Shown here: piece after piece, positions 20,101-31,100 of the stretch
Position numbering within the stretch: the first letter of the stretch is position 1
Layout of the letters: the number at the start of each line of letters is the position of its first letter
Assembly (NCBI GenBank): GCA_937903005.1
Contig: CALFNR010000067.1
Span: forward strand, 1 to 64,000
Direction of reading: 5' to 3'
DNA: 64,000 nucleotides
Source of the DNA: Clostridium_AI sp002297865
GTDB taxonomy: Bacteria > Bacillota > Clostridia > Lachnospirales > Lachnospiraceae
Translations under genes and position numbers: made by a program
The notes under the pieces: generated by a model
Told to the model about the DNA's origin: nothing
Database searches by the model: none
What the model saw: only the letters and a program-made list of their open reading frames with translations

Positions 20101-20647
20101 TCTGACATCGAAAGAAGCAATGGAAATATTTCCTGCTTTGCTTACGACGGATAATGCAAACCTTGTTGTGGGCAGAATCCATTATGACAGGATAGACGAG
20201 ACCACTGAACAGATGTTTCCATTCCAGTTAGGCGATAGACAGGAGAAGATGGCTCCTAAGCACGCCAAAGCGGAAGAAAGAGAAACAGAACAAGAAATTT
20301 ACTATGAACAGAATGAAATTGAAGAACGGATTTTACATATTGTTAAGGAAATCACAGGCCGGGGAAAAGTCCAAAAAAACGATAACTTGCTTGAATTAGG
20401 TGGGGATTCCATTATGTTTTCGGAGATACATAATGAAATAGATACCATGTTTCCAAAAAAAGTTACTATTTCACAGATGTTTGTACATCCGAATATACAA
20501 GAAATAGCAAAAATTATATTTGATAAGCAGGAAAAACGAGAAATCAACAGCAAGGAAAAGGAAATAGTAATGGAAAGTGTAGGGATAGGAAAGCAGGAAA
20601 ACGAGGAAATTAGCCTGGAAGATGCAATTGCATTGCTCGAGTCCTAA
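17135..20647 (+). CDS. Trans-AT polyketide synthase, KS-KR-ACP
   Basis: The 1170-residue single module starts with KS (about 28-450) with Cys205 in TACSSS, His338 in HGTGT and Lys373/His378 in KTNFGH, so a complete catalytic set. A KS-AT linker remnant ending in LPVYPIEKKRHW (about 585-600) replaces the AT domain. KR follows (about 640-1010) with GGSGGIG at 803, and Tyr940 in QAQYSVGN. ACP Ser1092 lies in LGGDS. With KR but no DH or ER the module should leave a beta-hydroxyl. The C-terminus carries EISLEDAIALLES, a likely docking helix repeated in the next protein. There is no dedicated loading domain at the N-end, so the starter must come from another carrier protein, possibly one linked to the acyl-AMP ligase gene at the right edge. 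Confidence 0.92.
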   Translation: MAKMDFDSLFQTNKHVANVANVEEKKRDNQVAIIGVSLNFPYAKNLDEIWNVMMGKVESYGELSKQRKKDCEDVMGLLGESKDQYNLLTGCFLKDISQFDESYFGYTPRESEYMSPTQRELLQGAVLAVYDAGYALSAIKGSKTGVYVGYIGDGDGGQYLNMLKEILPSNRKSMAVAGNLASVIAGRIAYELDLHGPVSVIDTACSSSLVALHTAVQAIQRGECEQALVGSAKLISFPIENDYVIGMESKDGRTRAFDDAASGTGTGEGMICLFLKPLEKAKQDHDDIYAVIMGSSVNHDGRTMGVTAPNADAQEKVLLDAWNNAKIDPKDICYIETHGTGTRLGDPIEVTGLEHAFQNYTTKKQFCAIGAMKTNFGHLYEASGLAGVVKLIASMQHGIVPPNANFEKPNGIINFIESPVYVMDEPLELPKENCIVGVSSFGFSGTNCHVVLTNSPKEEIRDEQLEQYKFLFSAHTETALRKELIDFGEWLESKESEKYSCADISSTLCNGRDWYQYGIVLLASNKEEIFIRVKNIIRQIDAQNCEELLVGQAKPVVEQKGNIAHIHLPVYPIEKKRHWFTDAYQQKTKRMLHTLDWVKYCEETEVVENTDATWICVSDKQDYEKIKTACQGELIWQEFEKDAVKKLVSKITNKEQSGIVICQPVTPCDSIEIQMEQSAELAEELIGLLKSLEQSGLRKKLSIRIVSKGLFGKVTDGADYTMLYPVAMYKNIVNEFADVDIKVVDTDASKESMDWVVKHLSHLPHFLLAVHLGVPYMQRLQTKEAASETYEVSKNNSSYLVFGGSGGIGHTIIEYLAKNGAQNIISVQRKKVCFEGETNSNVVEYACDLTKRSDVTALFEQLEKKQIEIKGIFHCAGAAGGTMLHSLEEVNSKSIIEPKTFGVSYIAEAIKKYQCLKNLEFLILNSSAMIHMGIQGQAQYSVGNTFMNLYAYELRKEGIPACAVDWAAWSDVGMAKDNEFYKQDMLLENLTSKEAMEIFPALLTTDNANLVVGRIHYDRIDETTEQMFPFQLGDRQEKMAPKHAKAEERETEQEIYYEQNEIEERILHIVKEITGRGKVQKNDNLLELGGDSIMFSEIHNEIDTMFPKKVTISQMFVHPNIQEIAKIIFDKQEKREINSKEKEIVMESVGIGKQENEEISLEDAIALLES

Positions 20648-20690
20648 ACAGGGATATATGATTACAGGTGAAAAGAAAAGAGGGAGAACA

Positions 20691-23600
20691 ATGTCTAAGG
20701 AATTACATCAAGTCATATTGGAACAGGTTATGGCAAATAACATCAAGAAAGAAGATGGCCTGGAACTTTTAAAACTGCTAAAGGGTCAGAAAGAGGAAAA
20801 CGCATATGCCGTAATCGGTATGAGTGGGCGATATGCGCTATCTTCAAATTTAGATGAATTTTGGGAAAATCTTTTGCAGGGAGTCTGCATGATACGTGAT
20901 TTTCCAAAGGATCGTATCTCAAAAGTAAATGCTTACAAAAAAGCTATGATGTACGATGGAAGTTATCAAATGGGCGCATATCTAGATGAAATTGATATGT
21001 TTGACTATAAGTTATATGGTCTCTCAAAACGGGAGGCATCCACGATGTCACCAAGTCAGAGAATTATGCTTGATGTAATGTATGATGTGCTTGTAGAAGC
21101 AGGATATACGAAGGAAACTGTATCAGCGACAAAGACGGGTATCTTTGTGGGTCATTCAGATGACTTAAGACTGTCCTATAGTGAAATGGTTAAGAATTTA
21201 CAGCCAGAAGATGCTTCTATGAGTATACCGGGGAATTTGTCTGCAATTGTTGCAAGCCGATTAGCGTACACATTTAACATGAAAGGGCCAAGTGTATTAG
21301 TTGATACCGCTTGTTCTTCTTTTCTGACAGCACTTCATCTGGCTTGTCAGTCACTTGAAAATGATTGTGACATGGCAGTGGTAGGTGGTATTAAGATTAA
21401 TCTGCTTCCATTAGATGGTGAGACAAAATTAGGAATGGAATCCTCAGATGGATTTACGCGTACGTTTAGCAATGATTCGGATGGAACAGGAACAGGAGAA
21501 GGCGCAGGAGCTGTTGTGCTTAAAAAGCTTAACAAGGCATTAGCAGATAAGGACAATATCATTGCCGTAATAAAAGGAAGTGCAATCAATCAGGATGGTC
21601 ATACGGCAGGTATTACAGTGCCAAATGTAGAATCACAGACTGCGTTACTGAAGGAAGCATGGAAGCAAGCCAATATACCTGTAGAAAAAATTACGTATAT
21701 TGAGTCCCATGGAACGGGGACCAAATTAGGAGATCCTATTGAAATAGATGCCATTACGGAAGCAATAGCAAATTTTACCGACAAGAAACAGTATTGCGGG
21801 ATAGGAAGTGTAAAAACCAATATAGGTCATTTATATGAGGGAGCAGGTAGTGCATCTTTTCTTAAGGCGTGCCTCATGATGAAAAAACATCAGATTCCAC
21901 CAACATTATTCTTTGAGGAACCAAATGGAAAAATTGAATTTGAAAACAGTCCTCTGTATGTTACAGACCAGGTGATAGATGTACCACAAGAGGAAACCAT
22001 GTATATCGGGATTAATGGATTTGGATTCAGTGGTACAAATTGCCATATTGTATTAGAAGAGTACAAAAAAGAAAAAACATTGGATGACAGTACAGGAATC
22101 TTTACAATTTCTGCAGATACAAAAGAGCAGCTTTATCAGTGGGCAGCACTTTTAGAAAGCAAGGATTTAAGCAGTGAGGTAATGGTGAACATCTGTTACA
22201 CACAAAATGTACGCAGGGACCACAAACCATTCCGTTCCGTTATTGTAGCATCTGATAAAGAGCAATTGAAACAGGAGCTTTCTTTGGTAGCAGACGGAAA
22301 GAAAAATGATTTTATTTTATACAGCTGGTTAGAGGAAAAGGATTGGAACGCAGAAAAATTGGCGGTGACAGAGGAAGAGTTAAAGCTTGTCAAGGCCTAT
22401 TGTGAAGGAGAAGAAGTAGACTGGGGAACCATTTATGAGCAGAAAAAGGTTCATGTAATTTCTATTCCAGGACGGCCCAAAATGCCAGAATCCTGCTGGC
22501 TGAAACAGGATATCTCTAAGATTCATACGATTCACTCAGAAGCAGTGAACTGGTTAGTTGACAGTAAGGTCATGGAAGATGAGAACTCGGAACAATATAT
22601 TACCCTTCTTACACCACAGAGCAATCCAGTTATCAGTGACCATTGTGTTATGGGAGAAAATGTTCTTCCGGGTACTGCATATATCGAAATGATTCACTAT
22701 GTTTTAAAGGATAAAATAAAGGATAAGAAGTTACAGATAAAGGAGTTGCAATTTTATCAGCCAGTTTATTGTCAGGAAGTAAAATCAACAGAAGTACATA
22801 TTGATATTGAGAAAATGGAACAGGATTGTTACCAGATAAAATTCAGTTCATTTTTCATGAAAGAAGAACAGAAGGCAAATCTGAATGCACAGGCTGAGAT
22901 TACCTTGCTAGAAGAAAGAGATTTGGAAGAGAAAGCGGCAATACCATATGAAGCTGCATTTAAGAAAATCGACCAGAGTGCATTGACAAAAGGATTCATT
23001 GAGTTTGGACCAAGATGGAATTCCTTGGACATTGAACTTTACGAGCAAGATGAACATACTGTATGGTCCCACGTTGTAGCAGATGAGAAATATCGTACAG
23101 ACTTTGACTGCCTTTTCTTACATCCATCACAGCTTGATATGGCAGTGAATGCATATGCCTTAACCAATGGAAGACCATTTTTGCCATATAAATTCGGAAT
23201 AATTGAGGTTTACGGAAAGCTGGGACCAGATACCTACACTTGCATGGAACAGCATGAAAACAAGAATGAAGAAACTCTAGGATTTGATTTAAGTGTATAC
23301 AATAGCGACGGTACTTTAGTTTTGAAAGCATCAAACTATTTATTAAAGCATGTGTCAAAGACGAATTTATTCGGTGAAGAAGAGAAATGTGCGCTTTATC
23401 ATTATTCATGGAAAGAAGTTCCGATGGAACTTTCAACTGTAAGTTGGGAAAATGAAAAACTCCTTCTTATAGAACAGGAAGTGGAAGCCAAAGGCAGTAT
23501 GATGCAGTCTATTCTGGAGAAAGCACCTACATCAGAACGTGTAGCAATGAAAGAGTTTTTGGAGGAACCAGTGCTGGATGATTCGGTTACATGCATCTTA

Positions 23601-25163
23601 ATTTATTTACAAAATGAAATGATAGAAGCAAATGAAGTTTCTGTATATGAACAGTTACAAACATTATTCAAGCTTACGAAACAGTTAAATAAAGTGATTA
23701 ACCGTCAAATAAGAATTGCTGTGGTTGGAAAAGGAATCTTTGATTTGGAAAATGGTCCACACTGTAGTCCTTATGGTGGAGCTGCCGTTGCCCTGTTTGA
23801 ATCCTATTTTGTAGAATCTCCTTATATCTCTTCTGTTTGTATCAGTGTAGATAATGCAAATGACTTGGAGATGTATCTGCCAGTTTTAATTGATTCAGAA
23901 ATGAAACAGTATGCTGTGCAGGATGGACATATCTATAAAAAAGTAATCGAAAAATCTGTGGATACAGTAGAGAATATAGATGTGAGTGGAAAGAATGTCC
24001 TCATTTCTGGAGGATTTGGAGGTATAGGATTAACACTTGCAAAATACTTTGCCAAGAATGGAGCAAAAAGTATCAGTCTGATTGCAAGGCGAAGTTTGGA
24101 AGAAGTGAAAGATAATAAACTGGTAGCATCCAGTTTGAAAGAAATTAAGGAATATGGAACACAGGTATTCGCCTATTCATGTGATTTGGCAGAGGAAGCT
24201 TCCTTAGACGAAGCGGTAAAGAAGATTCATGCAAAGGCAGGTAAAGTCTCGGTAGTAGTTCATTGTGCTGGTATTGCAGGACGAGAAAGTGTTGAGGAGA
24301 AGACAGAAGAAGCGTTTGCTAAGGTTCTGGCACCGAAGGTACTTGGAACACAAAATCTGTATCGAGTATTCGAAAGCGAAGCCCAAGTGATGTATCTCAT
24401 GTCATCAGTGGCATCCTTGACTGGAATGCCGGGTCAGACCGATTATTCCTCTGCAAATGAATATATGAATCGTTTTGCATATTTGCATCAGTCAGAGCCA
24501 ATGAGAATCTATTCCGTTTCCTGGCCATCCTGGTCAGAAGTTGGTATGGCGAAAGACAATGGATTTGTAACGGATACTTTTATGAAAAACATATCCACGA
24601 AAGAAGCAGTAAGCGTTTTCGAGCAGGTTGCAAGGCAGAAACAGCCACATGTGATTGCGGGCATCTGGAATCCAGAGTTTTTGACTTCTCCTTATAGTAA
24701 AATGCTTGAGAAGACAGCAATCTATGAATATCTGGCTGAACTTCAGAAGAATGGTGCTGTAAAGGAACGTAAGCACAAAGAAGTGAAGTTGACCGGAAGA
24801 GCGGATGATCAGTATACAGAGAGTGAAAAACGTTTTGGACAGTTGTGGGGCGACGTTTTAGAAGCTGACGAAATAGATATTTATAAGCATTTTAATGATC
24901 TGGGAGGAAATTCGATTTTAGCATCATACCTGATGAAAGAATTAGAGTCCGAGTATCCTGATCAGTTTGATATAACAGATATATTTACCTATTCGACTGT
25001 GTATGATTTAAGTGAATATTATGACAGCTTAAATGGAACGGCACAACAAGAGGATACAGTGACTACCAACGAAGAAGAGGATACGTTGGCAGTTCTAGAA
25101 AGGCTTCAATCAGGAGAAATTAGTCTAGAAGAAGCAGAAAAACTTTTTTTCCTAACAAATTAG
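20691..25163 (+). CDS. Trans-AT polyketide synthase, KS-DH-KR-ACP
   Basis: The start was set at ATG 20691, since GAGGGAG lies just upstream; the frame is open back to 20622 but that would overlap the previous gene. Order in 1490 residues: N-terminal helical docking segment (1-33), KS (39-460; Cys208, His340, His380), linker, DH (about 625-900; His651 in H-x3-G-x4-P and Asp816 in HPSQLD), KR (about 960-1330; GGFGGIG at 1107, Tyr1252 in TDYSSAN), ACP (Ser1408 in LGGNS) and a C-terminal docking helix with EISLEEAEKL. No AT, ER or methyltransferase was seen. The expected product step is one malonyl extension reduced to an alpha,beta double bond. The gene sits 43 bases after the preceding module and 21 before the next, so translation is probably coupled. 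Confidence 0.92.
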   Translation: MSKELHQVILEQVMANNIKKEDGLELLKLLKGQKEENAYAVIGMSGRYALSSNLDEFWENLLQGVCMIRDFPKDRISKVNAYKKAMMYDGSYQMGAYLDEIDMFDYKLYGLSKREASTMSPSQRIMLDVMYDVLVEAGYTKETVSATKTGIFVGHSDDLRLSYSEMVKNLQPEDASMSIPGNLSAIVASRLAYTFNMKGPSVLVDTACSSFLTALHLACQSLENDCDMAVVGGIKINLLPLDGETKLGMESSDGFTRTFSNDSDGTGTGEGAGAVVLKKLNKALADKDNIIAVIKGSAINQDGHTAGITVPNVESQTALLKEAWKQANIPVEKITYIESHGTGTKLGDPIEIDAITEAIANFTDKKQYCGIGSVKTNIGHLYEGAGSASFLKACLMMKKHQIPPTLFFEEPNGKIEFENSPLYVTDQVIDVPQEETMYIGINGFGFSGTNCHIVLEEYKKEKTLDDSTGIFTISADTKEQLYQWAALLESKDLSSEVMVNICYTQNVRRDHKPFRSVIVASDKEQLKQELSLVADGKKNDFILYSWLEEKDWNAEKLAVTEEELKLVKAYCEGEEVDWGTIYEQKKVHVISIPGRPKMPESCWLKQDISKIHTIHSEAVNWLVDSKVMEDENSEQYITLLTPQSNPVISDHCVMGENVLPGTAYIEMIHYVLKDKIKDKKLQIKELQFYQPVYCQEVKSTEVHIDIEKMEQDCYQIKFSSFFMKEEQKANLNAQAEITLLEERDLEEKAAIPYEAAFKKIDQSALTKGFIEFGPRWNSLDIELYEQDEHTVWSHVVADEKYRTDFDCLFLHPSQLDMAVNAYALTNGRPFLPYKFGIIEVYGKLGPDTYTCMEQHENKNEETLGFDLSVYNSDGTLVLKASNYLLKHVSKTNLFGEEEKCALYHYSWKEVPMELSTVSWENEKLLLIEQEVEAKGSMMQSILEKAPTSERVAMKEFLEEPVLDDSVTCILIYLQNEMIEANEVSVYEQLQTLFKLTKQLNKVINRQIRIAVVGKGIFDLENGPHCSPYGGAAVALFESYFVESPYISSVCISVDNANDLEMYLPVLIDSEMKQYAVQDGHIYKKVIEKSVDTVENIDVSGKNVLISGGFGGIGLTLAKYFAKNGAKSISLIARRSLEEVKDNKLVASSLKEIKEYGTQVFAYSCDLAEEASLDEAVKKIHAKAGKVSVVVHCAGIAGRESVEEKTEEAFAKVLAPKVLGTQNLYRVFESEAQVMYLMSSVASLTGMPGQTDYSSANEYMNRFAYLHQSEPMRIYSVSWPSWSEVGMAKDNGFVTDTFMKNISTKEAVSVFEQVARQKQPHVIAGIWNPEFLTSPYSKMLEKTAIYEYLAELQKNGAVKERKHKEVKLTGRADDQYTESEKRFGQLWGDVLEADEIDIYKHFNDLGGNSILASYLMKELESEYPDQFDITDIFTYSTVYDLSEYYDSLNGTAQQEDTVTTNEEEDTLAVLERLQSGEISLEEAEKLFFLTN

Positions 25164-25184
25164 GAACAGGGAGGAGGTATTCAA

Positions 25185-28100
25185 TTGGATAAGCTGAAAA
25201 ATTATATTCTAAAAGAGGTAAGTGAGAAAAGGTTAGATGCGAAATCTGCTGCAGGCTTACTGAAAAGCTTAGGAAAGGAAGAAAGTAAAACTGCACCGAT
25301 TGCAATAGTTGGAATGAGTGTAAAGCTTCCACAGGCAGAAAATAAAGAAGAGTTTTGGGATAATATACAGAATAAAATATCATCCATCCGAGAATACCCA
25401 AAAAGCCGTAGGGATAAAACGGATTCTTACCTCGATGGTGAAAAACTGGATGAGGATAATGCGTATCAGATACAGGGATATTTAAATGATATTAGCAGTT
25501 TCAATCCAGAATTTTTTGGATTTTCAGAGGCTGAAGGAAGGAAGATTAGTCCATTACATAGGATGTTTCTGGAATGTGCCTGGTATGCCCTTATTGATGC
25601 AGGATATGATGAAGATAAAGAACGGGGAAAAGATACGATTGTATATGCTGCCAATGCCCAATTAGGTCAGAAACGGTATATGGATCTGATGGAATCTATA
25701 GATGGTTCAGGTTTTATCGGAAATGCCAACAGTATTATGCCGTCACGTCTATCTTTCCGTTTTGATATGACAGGAAAAAGTTCGGTAGTAGATAGTGCGT
25801 GTTCATCTAGTCTTCTTGCGGTGAATTATGCATGTGATGATATTCGGGAAGGAAAAACAGATACTGCTGTAGTATGTGGTACTACAATTAACATATTACC
25901 AATCGATAAAGAACGTGTTGAGATGCTAGAATCACCGAGCAGTTCAATACGTCCTTTTGGTGACCATGCAGATGGAACTGTGTGGGGGGAAGGCGTGTGT
26001 GCCGTTGTCTTGAAAAATTACAGTAAAGCAGTAGCAGACAACGATCGTGTATATGCAGTAATTAAGGCGAATGGGGCCAATAATGACGGAGCGTCTAATG
26101 GTATTACAGCCCCTAATATGTTAAGACAGAAAGAATTATTTGAACAGGTTTGGGATAAGTTTCACATTGATGTGAATCAGATGAAATATATTGAGGCACA
26201 TGGAACGGGAACGGAGCTAGGAGATCCAATTGAAGTGAAGAGTCTGGCAAAGGCATTAGCAGCAAGAACCAGTAAAAAGCAGTATTGTGCATTGGGAACC
26301 TGTAAGGGGAATATTGGACATATTATTGCCGCTTCTGGGCTTGCAGGATTGATTAAATGCGCAATGTCCCTTGATAAGGGAGAGATTCCGCCACTCTATC
26401 AATTTGAAGCACCGAACCGTCATATCGACTTCACATCCACACCGTTGTATGTATGTGATGAAAAGATTCCGATTTCAGAGGAAGACAACGATTTCCTAAT
26501 CGGAATAGATAGTTTTGGTATTAGTGGGACGAATGTACATATGGTGCTTGGAAAGCCTGAAAACAAGCGTATTCTATCAGAAGAAGAACAATTGTATCGG
26601 ACAGAAAAACTGAGACAGTATGAACAGAATAGACGTAATTTATGGATTGTAGAGGATTTTCAAGCATTAGACGCATGGAATAAGGTGTATCAGTGGGTCG
26701 GCGGTAAAGGTAAAAAGTACTACAAAGTCAAAGTTGCTCCTGAACAGTGGTTTGTTAAGGAACATTGCGTGTTAGGCAAAAAGCTTTATCCAGCATCGAA
26801 AGCATTGGAAACCATTTACACGGTAGCTGCAAATTATTTAGGGAGTGAACAGGTTGCTATCACGGAATTTCAGGTGATATGTCCATTTGCAGTAGAAAAG
26901 GAAACGTATCTTTTAATAGAAGAACAGATAACAGAAGAAAACAAACTAGAAGTGAAGCTATTCTATGATCACAATCCAGACTCGAAAAATGAGTTTGACC
27001 GTGACTGGGTAGAGTTTTCACATGCAAAATGTATGCTAGGGCAAAAAGTATTAAAGGACGAGAATCAGTCGATTCTGGAGGCTTTTTCAGGAAAAAGATT
27101 TCATGCCAATGATTTTACAAAAGGTAAGATTGTATATGGAGATCGTTGGGATTGCGTTACAGGAAAGAAAGAAACTCCGAATGGCAGAAAACTGCTTATT
27201 GCATTAGATAAGATTTATCATAGAGATTTAGTGGGACACAAGCTCCATCCAGCATTAATGGATATGGCTCTAAATGGAATGTCCTTAGAATCAGAGGAAG
27301 ATTATTTACCATTTTACTTAGAAAAGCTGGAAATCACTCGTCCAATACCATCCACTTTTATTAGTACTATTACGAAGAAAGCAGATAAAACGAACGACCA
27401 GCTAATTTTCTATGATATTACGTTACATGATGAAAAGGGTACGTTTGCAGTGATTGAAGATTATGCAGTCAAAAAAGTAAATGGTATCAGAATGTATCGT
27501 AATCCAGCAAGCTGCAGATTTGAGTGGAAAAAGTGTACATGGCAGACTGCGACTAAACAGATGGATTTGGATAATAGTCTATGGCTAAGTCAAACAGATG
27601 CGAAATCCTGTTTCGGAGAAGAACTAGAGGGAGCCATAAGCCAGAACATGATTAAGTTACAATCAATTCAGGAAGAAAAGTCTCAGATTGAGAATCGAAT
27701 CCGTGAGAAATCAGTGGAAAGCTTGATTCTGGAACTTTCCCCACAGAGTGGACTGTCGGACCAGAAAATCTGTATGGAAACATTAGCATTTTTACAGATT
27801 GCCATGCAGCAGGATTCCATCAACCAGGTGATTGTTATTGGGAAAACAGAACCTTTTGAAGAGGATAAAGAACCAGTGCTTACTCCGGTTATGGCGGCAG
27901 TTCAAACGTTAGTGAGAAGTGCCAATAATGAAAAGGGATCGAAAAACAGCAGATTTGTCTGCATAGAGCAAGGTGTTTCGAATTTACTTCTTTTAGACGT
28001 ACTTCGTAACGGGACGGAAAAAGAAGTTATGGTAAGAAAGAATGGAGAAATTTTATTACCTGAACTGATTGCCAGTAGCCTCAAAGTACAGGAGGAAATG

Positions 28101-31100
28101 AATAAGGAACAAGGTGTTTATGTCCTGACAGGTGGTACAGGTGGTCTTGGTTTGGAACTTGCGAAAAAGCTGATAGAAGAACAACAGACGGTTGTATTAG
28201 TGAGTCGACATGCAAAAGAAGATAAGAGACTTATAAGTAATTGGAAAGAAGGTCAGAAAGCGCCAGTGTATTATCAGGCAGATGTATCTTCCGAGGGCGA
28301 TATGCTTAATTTTGAAAGATTCTTACAAGATACATATGGTGAGGATGGTAATATTAAGGCCGTGTATCATCTGGCAGGAATTGCTGACCATAGTTATCTT
28401 GCAGATTATCAGTTTGATGAAGCAAGTAAGGTATTGAGTCCGAAAATAAATGGAACGAGAAACCTTCTTACTCTTGCGCAAGCGGTACATGCACAGAAGA
28501 TCGTATTATTTTCTTCTGTATCTGCATTGATTGGAACACCAGGGCAAAGTGCTTATTCCGCAGCAAGTGCATATCTAGATCAGATAGCGCGTACGCAAAG
28601 CAGTGAACAATTAAAAATCATTTCCGTTCAGCTCCCAGCAGTAGAAGGAGCGGGAATGGCATTTGATAATAAGGCTGATTATGAAACAGCATTTAAGACA
28701 ATGGAACTAGAAGAGTTTAAGAGAAATCTTTCTTTTCTCAATTCTTTAGAGGCAGGAGTATACTGTTTTGGACAGCTGAATTATGAGTTCGAAGCAAATT
28801 TACTTCTGGCTTGGAATCTGTCAGAGAAAATAAGGCAGGACATTATAAGAAGAAGCAGAACAAATACCATAACAGAACAACAGAGTCAGCTACTATTAGA
28901 AGGACGTGAAGATGGAGCCTATACGGTAACGGAGAAAGAACTGGCAAAACTTTGGGCGTTTGTTTTAGGCTCAGAACAAGTAGATATTGATAAAGACTTC
29001 TTTGATGAAGGCGGTAATTCTATTATGGCGATTTCCATTGCAAATGCCATAAAAGAAAGTTTTCATAAGCAAGTGGATATCTCTGTGTTATTTCAGAATA
29101 TGACCGTTCGTGAACTTGCAAAATATCTGGATCAACATGCAGAAAATGAAGAAAATAAAATGACAGCAGGGGAAAAGCAGGAGAGCTATGCCCTTTCAGG
29201 CGAACAGAAGAGATTGTATGCACTGCAGAATCTGAAACCAGACAGCATTTTATATAATCTTCCTATTGTATTTGAACTAAGGGGAACGATTATTCCAGAT
29301 AAAATTGAAGAGGCATTTCGTAAGGTAATAGAGGTTCAGGATTCATTAAGAACCCAGTATTACGTAGAGCAGGGAGAAGTAAGACAAAGGATTATAGAAC
29401 AGCCAGAATTTCATATGGAACTAGTAGACATTAGAGAAGATGCAACGATAGAAGAGGTAAAAGAAAAGATAGCATTCTACAATCAGCCATTTGATCTAGC
29501 TAGTGGAATTTTATTAAGAGTAATTTTATTCCGTAAAAATGAGACGACGGCGTATCTTATGATGAATACACACCATATTGCGGCTGATGGATATTCCATG
29601 GCACTGCTTATGAAGAATTTTAAGGAAGCATATCTGACAGGAGCCTGTGAGCCAATCGAACTACATTATACGGACTTTGCAACCTGGGAACAGGATCGGG
29701 AAAACCATGTGTATGAAGAAACAATGAATTATTGGGTGAATCAGTTCTCAGATAATCTTCCAGTACTGGAACTTCCTTATGATTTCCCATATCCTTCTGT
29801 GCGAAGTGAAAAAGGAGCGGTATACCAGTTTAAGATTAATGAAACATTATCACAACAGATAGAGCAGGTTGCAAAACAGCACAAAGTGACGGTAAGTCTG
29901 TTATGTATTACCTCATTTTCTATTTTACTATCTAAGCTTTCTTACCAAAGCGACATCATCATTGGAATGCCATATGCAGGAAGAGAGCAGAGGCAGCTGC
30001 AGTCTGTTATTGGAATGTTTGTTCATACACTGCCTATTCGGTTCCAGCTGGGGCAGGAGATTAGTTATCTTGACTTCGTTAGAAATGCTAATGACCGATA
30101 TTTGGAGGATATGAAATATGCCAATGTCAGTATGTCAGATATTTTAAGTCAACTGAACATATCCAGAAGTTTAAGTCATAATCCTCTGTATGATGTGATG
30201 TTTGCATTTCAGAATTCAGAAAGTGATATTGGAATTACGGATGTATCAACGCCAGAACTAAGTTTTGAATTAGGCGATGTGATGTGCAACAGTGTTGCCA
30301 TCCAAAAGGGAATATCTAAATTCGATTTAACCTTGGAGATAGTTAGGAAAAATGGCGGTTATGAATGTAGTTTTGAATATAATACGGATGTATTTAAGAA
30401 GCAGCATGTCAATGATTTTGCAGCTAGTTATGTGAGCATATTAGAACAAATTACAGAAAATGTAGAAAAGCCAATTGCGGATATTAGTGTAATTGGACAG
30501 AAGGATAAAGAACTGATTCTGAATCAGTTTAATGAGACCGATTGTGAATATAGTGATAAGGAAACCATAATCAGTCTGTTTGAAAAACAAGTGAAATTGA
30601 GACCAAAACAGGTTGCTGTTATCACAGATACAGGTTATCTGACCTATCTGGAACTTAATAAGAAAGCCAATGCAGTTGCTTACAAATTAAGAGAAATTGG
30701 AGTCGGACCAGATGACTTTGTTGCGATTATTTGTCAACGAAGTATTGATATGGAAGTTGGTATATTTGGAATATTAAAGAGTGGTGCAGCCTATGTTCCA
30801 ATTGCCCAGGACTGTCCTGAAGAAAGACTTCGCTACATGCTTTCCGATAGTCAAGCGAAGGCAGTTTTAGTATATAAGGAGATGGATTTCGACTTTGGAA
30901 CCATTCCATGTTTCAAGATTACAGAGATATCCCAGAATGGGGTAGATGAAAATCCAGAACAGGTAAACAAGCCGGATGACCTTGCTTATATGATTTATAC
31001 TTCTGGTACAACTGGAAAACCAAAAGGAGTTATGTGCCATAATCGAGGGCTTATGAATCGTATTGAATGGATGCATGGCAGATATCCGATTAATAGTGAA

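Noticed and set aside
20622..20690. Upstream extension of the KS-DH-KR-ACP gene to 20622
   Set aside because: It would overlap the end of the previous gene, lacks a ribosome site and precedes a well-spaced GAGGGAG-ATG at 20691.
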